From: Kingdonia uniflora
Lineage: Eukaryota > Streptophyta > Magnoliopsida > Ranunculales > Circaeasteraceae
DNA: 64,000 nt
Assembly: GCA_014058105.1 (NCBI GenBank)
Contig: JACGCM010002894.1
Coordinates: 2,045,455 to 2,109,454 of the forward strand
Direction: 5' to 3'
Shown: positions 21,286-31,667 of the stretch, piece by piece
How the letters are laid out: the number at the start of each line of letters is the position of its first letter
Position numbering within the stretch: position 1 is the stretch's first letter
Program-made: the position numbers and the translations under genes
The notes under the pieces: generated by a model
Database searches by the model: none
What the model saw: the letters and a program-made list of their open reading frames with translations, nothing else
What the model was told of the DNA's origin: nothing

Positions 21286-21377
21286 GGGGTGCAACACGGG
21301 GACTACTCACGCCAGTACACGCTGAACTGCGGAGCTCAGATGGGATCCGGTGCATTAGTGCTAGAATGATCGCACCC
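21286..21377 (-). pseudogene. 5S gene lacking the C box (92 nt)
   Basis: A 27-nt internal deletion removes the whole C box. The counterpart at 61933-62051 is intact, so the loss postdates the block duplication. TFIIIA-dependent transcription is unlikely. Confidence 0.92.
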
Positions 21378-21569
21378 GTAAGCAATTGCAGTTAATATTA
21401 CCTACTACCAGTCGAACTACTTCCCGCAATTGACCGCCGGCGTGCAACTCGCCAAAACGTATCGCCCACGCAAACGATACGCAGTCCCATGCCACAAGAT
21501 AGATTGCGGAAGTCAGCAACGGCCTATAAGTGAAAGCTTTGAGTTGACAAAACACAAAACTCTAAAAGT

Positions 21570-21689
21570 GGGGTGCAACACGAGGACTTCCCAGGAGGTC
21601 ATCCATCCAAGTACTAGTCTCGCCCAAACATGGTTAACTTTAGAATTCTGATGGGATCCGGGTGCATTAGTACTGGTATGATCGCACCC
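21570..21689 (-). rRNA. 5S rRNA: 5S rRNA gene
   Basis: 120 nt, one extra G near nt 30. Control-region changes at nt 87, 80, 72, 61, 58, 56. Counterpart at 62244-62362. Confidence 0.91.
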
Positions 21690-21895
21690 GTAAGCAATTC
21701 TAGTTTATATTACCTTCTACCTGTCCACCTTCATCCCGCACTTGACCACCGGCGTGCCACTCGCCAAAACGTATCGCCCACACAAACGATACGCAGTCCC
21801 ATGCGTCAAGATAGATTGCGGAAGCCAGCAACGGCCTATAAGTGAAAGCTTTTAGTTCACAAAACGCAAAACACAAAATACAAAACTCAAAAACT

Positions 21896-22014
21896 GGGGT
21901 GCAACACGAGGACTTCCCTGGAGGTCACCCATTCTAGTACTACTCTCGCCCAAGCACGCTTAACTGCGGAGATCTGATGGGATCCGGTTCATTAGTGCTG
22001 GTATGATCGCAACT
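21896..22014 (-). rRNA. 5S rRNA: 5S rRNA gene
   Basis: Full length, 119 nt. Control-region changes at nt 96, 82; carries A43U and the long ACAAAAC tract typical of the middle block. Counterpart at 62569-62687. Confidence 0.94.
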
Positions 22015-22213
22015 GTAAGCAGTTGCAATTAATATTACCTTCTACCTGTCCACCTTATTCCCCCACTTGACCGCCGGCGTGCCACTTGCCAAAACGATTT
22101 GCCCACACAAACGATACGCAGTCCCATGCGTCAAGATAGAATGCGGAAGCTCGCAACGGCCTATAAGTTATAGCCTTGAGTTGACAAAACACAAAACTCA
22201 AAACTTAAAAAGT

Positions 22214-22332
22214 AGGGTGCAACACGAGGACTTCCCAGGAGGTCAACCATCCTTGTTCTACTCTCGTCCAAGCACGCATAACTGCGGAGTTCAGATGAGA
22301 TCCGGTGCATTAGTGCTGGTATGATCGCACCC
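22214..22332 (-). rRNA. 5S rRNA: 5S rRNA gene
   Basis: Full length, 119 nt. Control-region changes at nt 87, 79, 76, 66, 55. Counterpart at 62887-63005. Confidence 0.92.
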
Positions 22333-22531
22333 GTAAGCAATTGCAGTTTGTATTACCTTCTACCAGTCCACCTTCTTACTGCACCTGACCGCCGGCGTGC
22401 CATTAGCCAAAACGTATCGCCCACTCAAACGATACGCAGTCCCATACGTCAAGATAGAGTGCGGAAGCCCGCAACGACCTATAAGTGAAAGCTTTGCGTT
22501 GACAAAACGCAAAACTCAAACATTTAAAAAT

Positions 22532-22652
22532 GGGGTGCAACACGAGGACTTCCCTGGAGGTCACCCATCCTAGTACTATTCTCTCGCCCAGGCATGCTTA
22601 ACTGCGGAGTTCTGATGGGATCCGGTGCATTAGTGCTGGTATGATCGCATTC
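22532..22652 (-). rRNA. 5S rRNA: 5S rRNA gene with 2-nt insertion
   Basis: 121 nt: a TC duplication in the intermediate-element region changes A-box to C-box spacing. Other changes at nt 96, 72, 62, 58. Absent from the right block. Confidence 0.9.
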
Positions 22653-22844
22653 GTAAGCAATTGCATTTAATATTACCTTTTACCAGTCCACCTTCTTCCC
22701 TCTCTTGACCGCCGACGACCCACTCGCCAAAACCTATCGCCCAAAGAAACGATACACTGTCCCATGCATCAAGATTCAATGCGGAAGCCAAAAACGGCCT
22801 ATAAGAAAAAGCTTTAAGTTGACCAAACACCAAACTCAAAATAT

Positions 22845-22963
22845 GGGGTGCAACACGTGGACTTTCCATGAGGTCACCCATCCTAGTACTATTCTCGCCC
22901 AAACACGCTTAACTGCGGAGTTCTGATGTGATCCAGTGCATTAGGGCTGGTTTGATCGCACCC
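22845..22963 (-). rRNA. 5S rRNA: 5S rRNA gene
   Basis: Full length, 119 nt. Changes at nt 99, 95, 72, 61. Upstream lies a 400-bp gene-free stretch. Confidence 0.93.
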
Positions 22964-23363
22964 GTAAGCAATTACAGTTAATATTACCATCTACCAGTCC
23001 ACCTTCTTCCCGCACTTGACCGCCGGCGTGCCATTCGCAAAAACGAATCGCCCCATCTGTCAAGATAGAGTGCGGAAGCCTGCAACGGCCTATAAGTGAA
23101 AGCCCTGAGTTCACAAAACACAAACGATACCAGTCAACCTTCATCCCCCACTTGACCGCCGGCGTGCCACACGCCAAAATGTATCGCCCACACAAACGAT
23201 ACCAGTCTACCGTCATCCCACACTTGACCGCCGGCGTGCCACTCGCCAAAACGTATCGCACACATTAACGATACGCAGTCCCATGCGTCAAGATAGATTG
23301 AGGAAGTCTGCAGCGGCCTATAAGTGAAAACCATGAGTTGACAAAGCGCAAAACTCAAAAAGT
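22964..23363. other. Gene-free rearranged spacer (400 bp)
   Basis: Spacer sequence only; a whole 5S gene is missing. Around 23118-23125 the T-run flank jumps straight into the CAAACGATAC element of the next spacer. The core is then repeated as a 72-bp tandem duplication. Confidence 0.85.
23121..23264. repeat. 72-bp tandem duplication of spacer core (two copies)
   Basis: Copies at 23121-23192 and 23193-23264, each starting at CAAACGATACCAGTC and covering the GACCGCCGGCGTGCCAC core. The second differs by a few substitutions. Confidence 0.85.
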
Positions 23364-23482
23364 GGGGTGGAACACGAGGACTTCCCAAGAATTTACCCAT
23401 CCTAGTACTACTCTCGTCCAAGCACGCTTAACTGCGGAGTTCTGATGGGATCCGGCGCATTTGTGCTGGTATGATCGCACCC
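23364..23482 (-). rRNA. 5S rRNA: 5S rRNA gene
   Basis: Full length, 119 nt. Control-region changes at nt 95, 92, 91, 89, 66. Confidence 0.92.
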
Positions 23483-23668
23483 GAAAGCAATTGTAGTTAA
23501 TATTACCTTCTACAAGTCCACCTTCTTCCCCCAATTGACCGCCGGAGTGCCACTCGCCAAAACGTGTCGCCAACACAAACGATTCTCGGTCCCATGCATC
23601 AAGAAAGAGTGCGGAAGTCATCGACGGCCTATAAGTGAGAGCTTTGAGTTGTAAAAAACACAAAACTC

Positions 23669-23673
23669 AAAAA
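23669..23673 (-). terminator. Pol III terminator, representative
   Basis: Representative of the T-run just after the RNA 3' end (CCCCACTTTTT on the gene strand) that follows nearly every copy as T4-T6. Runs of four or more T terminate RNA polymerase III. Confidence 0.85.
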
Positions 23674-23675
23674 GT

Positions 23676-23794
23676 GGGGTGCAACACGAGGACTTCTCAG
23701 GAAGTCACCCATCTTAGTACTACTCTCACCCAAACACGCTGAACTCCGGAGCTCTGATGGGATCCGGTGCATTAGTGCTGGTATGATCGCACCC
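23676..23794 (-). rRNA. 5S rRNA: 5S rRNA gene
   Basis: Full length, 119 nt. Control-region changes at nt 98, 92, 81, 67, 61, 54. Counterpart at 63199-63317. Confidence 0.92.
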
Positions 23795-23817
23795 GTAAGC
23801 AATTGCAGTTAATATTA
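23795..23817 (-). promoter_or_regulatory. Upstream 5S promoter tract, representative
   Basis: Representative of the element before nearly every copy. Reading on the gene strand: C at -1, GC at -12/-11 inside a GCAATTGC palindrome, and an AT-rich TAATATTAA at about -23 to -15. Plant 5S genes are known to use C at -1, GC near -12 and a TATA-like box near -28; here the AT-rich tract sits a few bases closer. Confidence 0.75.
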
Positions 23818-23974
23818 CCTTATTCCAGTCGAACTACTTCCCGCAATCGACCGCCGACGTGCAACTCGCCAAAACGTATCACCAACACAAGCGATACGAA
23901 AAGATAGAGTTCGGAAGTCAGCAACGGACTATAAGTGAAAGCTTTGAGTTGACAAAACGAAAAACTCAAAAAGT

Positions 23975-24093
23975 GGGGTACAACTCGAGGACTTCCCACG
24001 AGGTCACCCATCCTAGTACTACTCTCGCCCTAGCACGCTTAACTACGAAGTTCAGATAGGATCCGGTGCATTAGTGCTGGTACCATTACACCC
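23975..24093 (-). rRNA. 5S rRNA: 5S rRNA gene
   Basis: Full length, 119 nt. Control-region changes at nt 95, 63. Confidence 0.94.
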
Positions 24094-24286
24094 GTAAGCA
24101 ATTGCAGTTAATATTACCTTCTACCAGTCCACCTACTTCCTGCACTTAACCGTCGGCGTGTCAATCGCTAAAACGTATCGCCCACACAAACGATACGCAG
24201 TCCAATGCGTAAAAAAAAAAGAGCGAAATCCCGCAACGGCCTATAAGTGAAAGCTTTGAGTTAACAAAACACAAAACTAGAAAAGT

Positions 24287-24405
24287 GGGGTGGAAAACGA
24301 ATAATTCCCAGGAGGTCACCCATCCTAGTACTACTCTCGCCAAAGCACGCTTAACTTCGGAGTTCTGATGGGTTCCGGTGCATTAGTGCTGGTATGATCG
24401 CACAC
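24287..24405 (-). rRNA. 5S rRNA: 5S rRNA gene
   Basis: Full length, 119 nt. Control-region change only at nt 64, but the 3' strand near nt 103-113 is altered. Duplicated 666 bp away at 24953-25063. Confidence 0.92.
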
Positions 24406-24595
24406 GTAAGCAATTGCATTAAAAATTACCTTCTTCCAATCCACCTTCTTCCCACACTTGACCGCCGGTGTGCCACTCGCCAAAAATATCGCCACAAAAA
24501 CGATACGCAGTCTCACGCGTCAAGATAGAGTACGGAAGCCAATAAAGGCCTATAATTGAAAACTTTGAGGAAACAAAGCACAAAACTCAAAAAGT

Positions 24596-24713
24596 GGGAG
24601 CATCACGAGGACTTCCCAGGAGGTCACCCATCCTAGTACTACTCTCACCCAAACACGCTGAACTCCGGAGCTCTGATGGGATCCGGTGCATTAGTGCTGG
24701 TATGATCGCACCC
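24596..24713 (-). rRNA. 5S rRNA: 5S rRNA gene
   Basis: 118 nt, one base short at the 3' end. Control-region changes at nt 67, 61, 54. Close relative at 25254-25371. Confidence 0.93.
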
Positions 24714-24952
24714 GTAAGCAATTGCAGTTAATATTACCTTATTCCAGTCGAACTACTTCCCGCAATCGACCGCCGGCGTGCAACTCGCCAAAACGTATCG
24801 CCAACACAAGCGATACGAAAAGATAGAGTTCGGAAGTAAGCAACGGACTATAAGTGAAAGCTTTGAGTTGACAAAGCAAAAAAAATGAGCGAAATCCCGC
24901 AACGGCCTATAAGTGAAAGCTTTGAGTTAACAAAACACAAAACTAGAAAAGT

Positions 24953-25063
24953 GGGGTGGAAAACGAATACTTCCCAGGAGGTCACCCATCCTAATACTAC
25001 TCTCGCCAAAGCACGCTTAACTTCGGAGTTCTGATGGGTTCCGGTGCTGGTATGATCGCACAC
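24953..25063 (-). pseudogene. 5S gene with 8-nt deletion near the 5' end (111 nt)
   Basis: The bases between two GTGC words (about RNA nt 16-25) are gone, a loss between short direct repeats. Boxes remain (changes at nt 78, 64). It is the duplicate of 24287-24405. Transcription is possible, but folding of the RNA would be disturbed. Confidence 0.85.
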
Positions 25064-25253
25064 GTAAGCAATTGCATTAAAAATTACCTTCTTCCAGTCC
25101 ACCTTCTTCCCACACTTGACCGCCGGTGTGCCACTCGCCAAAAATATCGCCACAAAAGCGATACGCAGTCCCACGCGTCAAGATAGAGTGCGGAAGCCAA
25201 TAACGGCCTATAATTGAAAACTTTGAGGAAACAAAGCACAAAACTCAAAAAGT

Positions 25254-25371
25254 GGGAGCATCACGAGGACTTCCCAGGAGGTCACCCATCCTAGTACTAC
25301 TCTCGCCCAAGCACGCTTAACTGCGGAGTTCTGAAAAGATCCGGTGCATTAGTGCTGGTATGACCGCACCC
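25254..25371 (-). rRNA. 5S rRNA: 5S rRNA gene, consensus control region
   Basis: 118 nt. A box, intermediate element and C box all match consensus, one of only three such copies. Changes near nt 36-38 and one base missing at the 3' end. Confidence 0.94.
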
Positions 25372-25570
25372 GTAAGCATTTACAGTTAATATTACCTTCT
25401 ACCAGTCCACCTTCATCCCCAACTTGACCGCCGGCGTGCCACTCGCCAAAACGTATCGCCCACACGAACGATACGCAGTCCCATGCGTCAAGATAGATTG
25501 CGGAAGCCAGCAGCGGCCTATAAGTGAAAGCTTTTAGTTGACAAAACACAAAACACAAAACACAAAATGT

Positions 25571-25689
25571 GGAGTGCAACACGAGGATATCCCAGGAGGT
25601 CACCCATCCTAGTACTACTCTCGCCCAAGCACGCTTAACTGCGGAGATCTGATGGGATCCGGTGCATTAGTGCTGGTATGATCGCACCT
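25571..25689 (-). rRNA. 5S rRNA: 5S rRNA gene, consensus control region
   Basis: Full length, 119 nt. Control region fully consensus. Has A43U and A at nt 1. Confidence 0.96.
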
Positions 25690-25888
25690 GTAAGCAATTG
25701 CAATTAATATTACCTTCTACCTGTCCACCTTTTTCCCCCACTTGACAGCAGGCGTGACACTCGCCAAAACGAATCGCCCACACAAACGATATGCAGTCCC
25801 AAGCGCCAAGATAGAGTGCAGAAGCCAGCAATGGCCTATAAGTGAAAGCTTTGAGTTGACAAAACACTAAGCACAAAACTAAAAAAGT

Positions 25889-26007
25889 GGGGTGAAACAC
25901 GAGGACTTCCCAGGAGGTCACCCATCCTAGTACTACTCTCACCCAAACGCGCTTAACTGTGGAGATCTGATGGGAGCCGGTACATTAGTACTGGCAAGAT
26001 CGCACCT
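25889..26007 (-). rRNA. 5S rRNA: 5S rRNA gene
   Basis: Full length, 119 nt. Control-region changes at nt 67, 61, 59; A43U; A at nt 1. Confidence 0.94.
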
Positions 26008-26206
26008 GCAAGCAATTGCAATTAATATTACCTTCTATAAGTCCACCTTATTCCCCCACTTGACCGCCGGCGTGCCACTCGCCAAAACGTATCGCCCACA
26101 CAAACGATATGCATTCCCATGCGTGAAGATAGAGTGCGGAAGCCAGCAACGGCCTATAAGTGAAAGCTTTGAGTTGACAAAACACAAAACACAAAACTCA
26201 AAAAGT

Positions 26207-26325
26207 GGGGTGCAGCACGAGGACTTCTCAGGAGGTCACCCATCCTAGTACTACTCTCGCCAAAGAACGCTTAACTGCTGAGTTCTGATGGGATCCGGTG
26301 CATTAGTGCTGGTATGATCGCACCC
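26207..26325 (-). rRNA. 5S rRNA: 5S rRNA gene
   Basis: Full length, 119 nt. Control-region changes at nt 98, 64, 60. Confidence 0.94.
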
Positions 26326-26531
26326 GCAAGAAATTGCAGTTAATATAACCTTCTACCAGTCCACCTTCTTCCCCATCTTGACCGCCGGCGTGCCACTCGC
26401 CAAAACGTATCGCCCACACAAACGATACGCAGTCCCATGCGTCAAGATAGATTGCGGAAGCCAGCAACGGCCTATAAGTGAAAGCTTTTAGTTCACATAA
26501 CGCAAAACAAAAATTGCAAAACTCAAAAACT

Positions 26532-26649
26532 GGGGTGCAACACGAGGACTTCCCTGGAGGTCACCCATCCTAGTACTACTCTCGCCCAAGCACGCTTAAC
26601 TGGGAGATCTGATGGGATCCAGTGCATTAGTGCTAGTATGATCGCACCT
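26532..26649 (-). rRNA. 5S rRNA: 5S rRNA gene
   Basis: 118 nt, one base lost near nt 47. Control-region change at nt 96; A43U; A at nt 1. Confidence 0.94.
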
Positions 26650-26855
26650 GTAAGCAATTGCAATTAATATTACCTTCTACTCGTCCACCTTATTCCCCCA
26701 CTTGACCGCCGGCGTGCCACTCGCCAAAACGTATCGCCCACACAAACAATACGTAGTCCCACGCGTCAAGATAGATTGCGGAAGCCAGCAACGGCCTATA
26801 AGTGAAAGCTTTTAGTTCACAAAACGCAAAACACAAAATACAAAACTCAAAAACT

Positions 26856-26958
26856 GGGGTGCAACACGAGGACTTCCCTAGTACTACTCTCGCCCAAGCA
26901 CGCTTAACTGCGGAGATCTGATGGGATCCGGTGCATTAGTGCTGGTAGGATCGCACCT
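26856..26958 (-). pseudogene. 5S gene lacking most of the C box (103 nt)
   Basis: A 16-nt deletion removes RNA nt about 81-96. The same kind of C-box loss is seen independently at 48407-48508 and 21286-21377. Confidence 0.92.
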
Positions 26959-27164
26959 GTAAGCAATTGCAATTAATATTACCTTCTACCAGTCCACCTT
27001 ATTCCCCCACTTGACCGCCGGCGTGCCACTCGCCAAAATGTATCGCCCACACAAACGATACGTAGTCCCATGCGTCAAGATAGATTGCGGAAGCCAGGAA
27101 CGGCCTATAAGAGAAATCTTTTAGTTCACAAAATGCAAAACACAAAATACAAAACTCAAAAACT

Positions 27165-27283
27165 GGGGTGCAACACGAGGACTTCACTGGAAGTCACCCA
27201 TCCTAGTACTACTCTAGACCAAGCACACTTAACTGCGAATATCTGATGGGATACGGTGCATTTGAGGTGGCATGATCGCACCT
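27165..27283 (-). rRNA. 5S rRNA: 5S rRNA gene
   Basis: Full length, 119 nt. Control-region changes at nt 98, 96, 92, 68, 66, 57; unusual for this block. A at nt 1. Confidence 0.91.
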
Positions 27284-27480
27284 GTAAGCAATTGAATTAA
27301 TATTACCTTCTACCTGTCCACCTTATTCCCCCACTTGACCGCCGGCGTGCCACTCGCTAAAACGTATCGCCCACAAAAACTATACGCAGTCCCATGCGTC
27401 AAGATAGAGTGCGGAAGCCAGCAACGGCCTATAAGTGAAAGCTTTGAGTTGACAAACACTAAACACAAAACTCAAAAAGT

Positions 27481-27599
27481 GGGGTGCAACACGAGGACTT
27501 CCCAGGAGGCCACCCATACTTGTACAACTCTCGCCCAACCACGCTTAACTGCAGAGATCTGATGGGGTCCGGTGCATTAGTGCTGGCAAGATCGCACCC
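27481..27599 (-). rRNA. 5S rRNA: 5S rRNA gene
   Basis: Full length, 119 nt. Control-region changes at nt 90, 82, 79, 74, 61; A43U. Confidence 0.93.
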
Positions 27600-27805
27600 G
27601 TAAGCAATTGCAATTAATATTACCTTTTACCAGTCCACCTTCTTCCCCAACTTGACCGCCGGCGTGCCAATCGCCAAAACGTATCGCCCACACAAACGAT
27701 ACGCAGTCCCATGCGTCAAGATAGATTGCGGAAGCCTGCAACGGCCTATAAGTGAAAGCTTTTAGTTGTCAAAACACAAAACACCAATCACAAAACTCAA
27801 AAAGT

Positions 27806-27924
27806 GGGGTGCAACACAAGGACTTCCCAGGAGGTCACCCATCCTAGTACTACTCTCACTCAACCACGCTTAACTACGGAGATCAGATGGGATCCGGTGC
27901 ATTAGTGCTGCTATGATAGCACCT
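27806..27924 (-). rRNA. 5S rRNA: 5S rRNA gene
   Basis: Full length, 119 nt. Control-region changes at nt 67, 65, 61; A at nt 1. Confidence 0.94.
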
Positions 27925-28122
27925 GTAAGTAATTGCAATTAATATTACCATCTACCAGTCCACCTTATTCCCCCACTTGACCGCCGGCGTGCCACTCGCC
28001 AAAACGTACCGCCCACACAAACGATATGCATCCCATGCGTCAAGATAGAGTGCGGAAGCCACCAACGGCCTATAAGTGAAAGCTTTGAGTTGACAAAACA
28101 CTAAACACGAAACTCAAAAAGT

Positions 28123-28241
28123 AGGGTTCAACAAGAGGACTTCCCAGGAGGTCACCCATCCTACTACTACTCTCGCCCAAGCACGCTAAACTGCGGAGTT
28201 CTGAAGGGATCCGGTGCATTAGTGCTGGTATGATCGCACCC
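28123..28241 (-). rRNA. 5S rRNA: 5S rRNA gene
   Basis: Full length, 119 nt. Control-region changes at nt 78, 54; C box intact. Confidence 0.95.
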
Positions 28242-28447
28242 GTAAGCAATTGCAGTTAATATTACCTTCTACCAGTCCAACTTCTTCCCCAACTTTACCG
28301 CCGGCGTGCCACTCGCCAAAACGTATCGCCCACACAAACGATACGCAGTCCCATGCGTCTAGATTGATTGCGGAAGCCAGCAACGGCCTATAAGTGAAAG
28401 CTTTAAGTTGAAAAAACGCAAAACACAATACACAAAACTCAAAAAGT

Positions 28448-28566
28448 GGGGTGCAACACGAGGACTTCCATGGAGGTCACCCATCCTAGTACTACTCTCG
28501 CCCAAACACGCTTAGCTGCGGAGATCTGATGGGATCCGGTGCATTAGTGCTGGTATGATCGCACCT
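28448..28566 (-). rRNA. 5S rRNA: 5S rRNA gene
   Basis: Full length, 119 nt. Control-region changes at nt 97, 96, 61, 52; A43U; A at nt 1. Confidence 0.94.
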
Positions 28567-28765
28567 GTAAGCAATTGCAATTAATATTACCTTCTACCAG
28601 TCCACCTTATTCCCCCATTTGACCGCCGACGTGCCACTGGCCAAAACGTATCGCCCACACAAGCAATATGCAGTCCCATGCGTCAAGATAGTGTGATGAA
28701 GCCAGGAACGGCCTATAAGTGAAAGATTTTAGTTGACAAAACACTAAACACAAAACTTAAAAAGT

Positions 28766-28884
28766 GGGGTGCAACACGAGGACCTCCCAGGAGGTCACCC
28801 TTCCTAGTACTACTCTCGCCCAAGCACGCTTAACTGCGGAGTTCAGATGGGATCCGGTGCATTAGTGCTGGAATGATCGTACCC
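28766..28884 (-). rRNA. 5S rRNA: 5S rRNA gene
   Basis: Full length, 119 nt. One control-region change, nt 84. Confidence 0.96.
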
Positions 28885-29090
28885 GTAAGCAATTGCAGTT
28901 AATATTACCTTCTACCAGTCCACCTTCTTCCCCCACTTTAACGCCGGCGTGCCACTCGCCAGAACGTATCGCCCACACAAACGTTACGCAGCCCCATGCG
29001 TCTAGATAGATTGCGGAAGCCAGCAGCGGCCTATAAGTGAAAGCTTTTAGTTGACAAAACACAAAACACAAAACACAAAACTCAAAAACT

Positions 29091-29209
29091 TGGGTGCAAC
29101 ACGAGGACTTCCCAGGAGGTCACCCATCCTAGTACTACTCTCGCCAAAGCACGGTTAACTGCGGAGATCTGATGGGATCCGGTGCATTAGTGCTGGTATG
29201 ATCGCACCT
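29091..29209 (-). rRNA. 5S rRNA: 5S rRNA gene
   Basis: Full length, 119 nt. Control-region changes at nt 64, 56; A43U; A at nt 1. Confidence 0.95.
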
Positions 29210-29408
29210 GTAAGCAATTGCAATTAATATTACCTTTAACCAGTCCTCCTTATTCCCCCACTTGACCGCCGGCGTGCCACACGCCATAACGTATCGCCCA
29301 CACAAACGATATGCTGTCCCATGCGTCAAGATAGAGTGCGGAAGCCAGGAACGGCCAATAAGTAATAGATTTGAGTTGACAAAATACTAAACAGAAAACT
29401 CAAAATGT

Positions 29409-29527
29409 GGGGTGCAACACGAGGACTTCCCAGGAGGTCTCCCTTCCTAGAACTACTCTCGCCGAAGCACGCTTAACTACGGAGTTCAGATGGGATCCAG
29501 TGCATTAGTGCTGGTATGATCGTACCC
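29409..29527 (-). rRNA. 5S rRNA: 5S rRNA gene
   Basis: Full length, 119 nt. Control-region changes at nt 88, 84, 77, 64. Confidence 0.94.
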
Positions 29528-29733
29528 GTAAGCAATTACAGTTAATATTACCTTCTACCAGCCCACCATCTTCCCCAACTTGACCGCCGGCGTGCCACTC
29601 GCCAAAACGTAACGCCCACACAAACGATACGCAGTCCCATGCGTCAAGATAGATTGCGGAAGCCAGCAACGGCCTATTAGTGAAAGCTTTTAGTTCACAA
29701 AACACAAAACACAAAACTCAAAACTATAAAACT

Positions 29734-29852
29734 GGGGTGCAACACGTGGACTTCCCTGGAGGTCACCCATCCTAGTACTACTCTCGCCCAAGCACGCTTA
29801 ACTGCGGAGATCTGATGGGATCCGGTGCATTAGTGCTGGTATGATCACACCT
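29734..29852 (-). rRNA. 5S rRNA: 5S rRNA gene
   Basis: Full length, 119 nt. One control-region change, nt 96; A43U; A at nt 1. Confidence 0.96.
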
Positions 29853-30050
29853 GTAAGCAATTGCAATTAATATTACCTTCTACCTGTCCACCTTATTCCC
29901 CCACTTGACCGCCGGCGTGCCACTCGCCAAAACGAATCGCCCACACAAACGATACGCAGTCCTATGCGGCAAGATAGAGTGCGGAAGCCTGCAACGGCCT
30001 ATAAGTGAAAGCTTTGAGTTGACAAACACTAAACACAAAACTCAAAAAGT

Positions 30051-30169
30051 GGGGTGCAACACGAGGACTACCCAGGAGGTCACCCATCCTAGTAATAATC
30101 TCGCCCAACCACGCTTAACTCCGGAGATCTGCTGAGGTCTGGTGCATTAGTGCTGGTATGATCGCACCC
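30051..30169 (-). rRNA. 5S rRNA: 5S rRNA gene
   Basis: Full length, 119 nt. Control-region changes at nt 75, 72, 61; A43U. Confidence 0.95.
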
Positions 30170-30375
30170 GTAAGCAATTGCAGTTAATATTACCTTTTAC
30201 CAGTCCTGCTTCTTCTCAAACTTGACCGCCGGCGTGCCACTCGCCAAAACGTATCACCCACACAGACGATACGCAGTCCCAAGCGTCAAGATATATTGCG
30301 GAAGCCTGCAGCGGCCTATAAGTGAAAGCTTTTAGTTGACAAAACACAAAACGCAAATCTCAAAACTCAAAAATT

Positions 30376-30494
30376 TGGGTGCAACACAAGGACTTCGCAG
30401 GACGTCCCCCATCCTAGTACTACTCTCGCCCAAGCACGCTTAACTGCGGAGATCTGATAGGATCCGGTACATTAGTGCAGGAATGATCGCACCT
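30376..30494 (-). rRNA. 5S rRNA: 5S rRNA gene
   Basis: Full length, 119 nt. Control-region changes at nt 98, 92, 88; A43U; A at nt 1. Confidence 0.94.
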
Positions 30495-30692
30495 GTAAGC
30501 AATTGCAATTAATAATACCTTCTACCAGTCCACCTTATTCCCCCACTTAACCGCCGGCGTGCCACTCGCCAAAACGTATCGCCCACACATACGATATGCA
30601 GTCCCATGCGTCAAGATAGAGTGTGGAAGCCAGCAACGGCCTATAAGCGAAAGCTTTGAGTTGACAAAACACAAAGCACAAAACTCAAAAAT

Positions 30693-30811
30693 TGGGTGCA
30701 ACACGAGGACTTCCCAGGAGGTCACCCATCCTAATACTACTCTCGCCCAGGCACGCTTAACTGCGGAGTTCTGATGGGATCCGGTGCATTAGTGCAGGTA
30801 TGATCGCACCT
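30693..30811 (-). rRNA. 5S rRNA: 5S rRNA gene
   Basis: 119 nt by the chosen 3' boundary (one G fewer in the terminal run). Control-region changes at nt 78, 62; A at nt 1. Confidence 0.94.
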
Positions 30812-31024
30812 GCAAGCAATTGCAGTTAATATTACCTTCTACCAGTCCACCTTCTTCTCCATCTTGACCGCCGGCGTGCCACTCGCCAAAGCGTATCGCC
30901 CACACAAACGACATGCAGTCCCATGCGTCAAGATAGATTGCGGAAGCCAGCAACGGCCTATTAATGCAAGCTTTTAGTTCGCAAAACACAAAAGACAAAA
31001 CACAAAACACATAACTCAAAAACT

Positions 31025-31143
31025 AGGGTGCAACACGAGGACTTCCCAGGAGGTCACCCATCCTAGTACTACTCTCGCCCAAGCACGCATAACTGCGGAG
31101 ATCTGATGGGATCCGGTGCATTAGTGCCGGTATGATCGCACCT
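31025..31143 (-). rRNA. 5S rRNA: 5S rRNA gene
   Basis: Full length, 119 nt. One control-region change, nt 55; A43U; A at nt 1. Confidence 0.95.
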
Positions 31144-31342
31144 GGAAGCAATTGCAATTAATATTTCCTTCTACTAGTCCACCTTATTCCACAACTTGAC
31201 CGCCGGCGTGCCACTCGCCAAAATGAACCGCCCACACAAACGATACGCAGTCCAATACGTCAAGATAGAGTGCGGACGCCAACAGCGGCCTATAAGTGAT
31301 AGCTTTGAGTTGACAAAACACTAAACACAAAACTCAAAAAGT

Positions 31343-31461
31343 GGGGTGCAACACGAGGACTTCCCCGGAGGTCACCCATCCTAGTACTACTCTCGCCCAA
31401 CCACGCTTAACTTCGGAGATCTGATGGGGTCCGCTACATTAGTGCTGGTATGATCGCACCC
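31343..31461 (-). rRNA. 5S rRNA: 5S rRNA gene
   Basis: Full length, 119 nt. Control-region changes at nt 96, 61; A43U. Confidence 0.95.
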
Positions 31462-31667
31462 GTAAGCAATTGCAGTTAATAATACCTTTTACCAGTCCAC
31501 CTTCTTCCCCAACTTGACCGCCGGCGTGCCACTCGCCAAAACCTATCGCCCAAACAAACGATACGCAGTCCCATGCGTCAAGATAGATTGCGGAAGCCTG
31601 CAACGGCCTATAAGTGAAATCTTTTAGTTGACAAAACGCAAAACACAAAACACAAAATTCAAAAAGT

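Larger units (their letters stand above)
24221..25253. repeat. 666-bp two-unit tandem duplication
   Basis: The stretch starting GAGCGAAATCCCGCAACGG at 24221 recurs at 24887 and stays collinear through the next two genes. The junction of the second copy sits in a poly-A tract near 24878-24885. Confidence 0.85.

Noticed and set aside
23121..23264. Possible mobile-element footprint or target-site duplication at the 72-bp duplication
   Set aside because: The duplicated sequence is ordinary 5S spacer, and no transposon ends, poly-A tail or foreign sequence lie between the copies.
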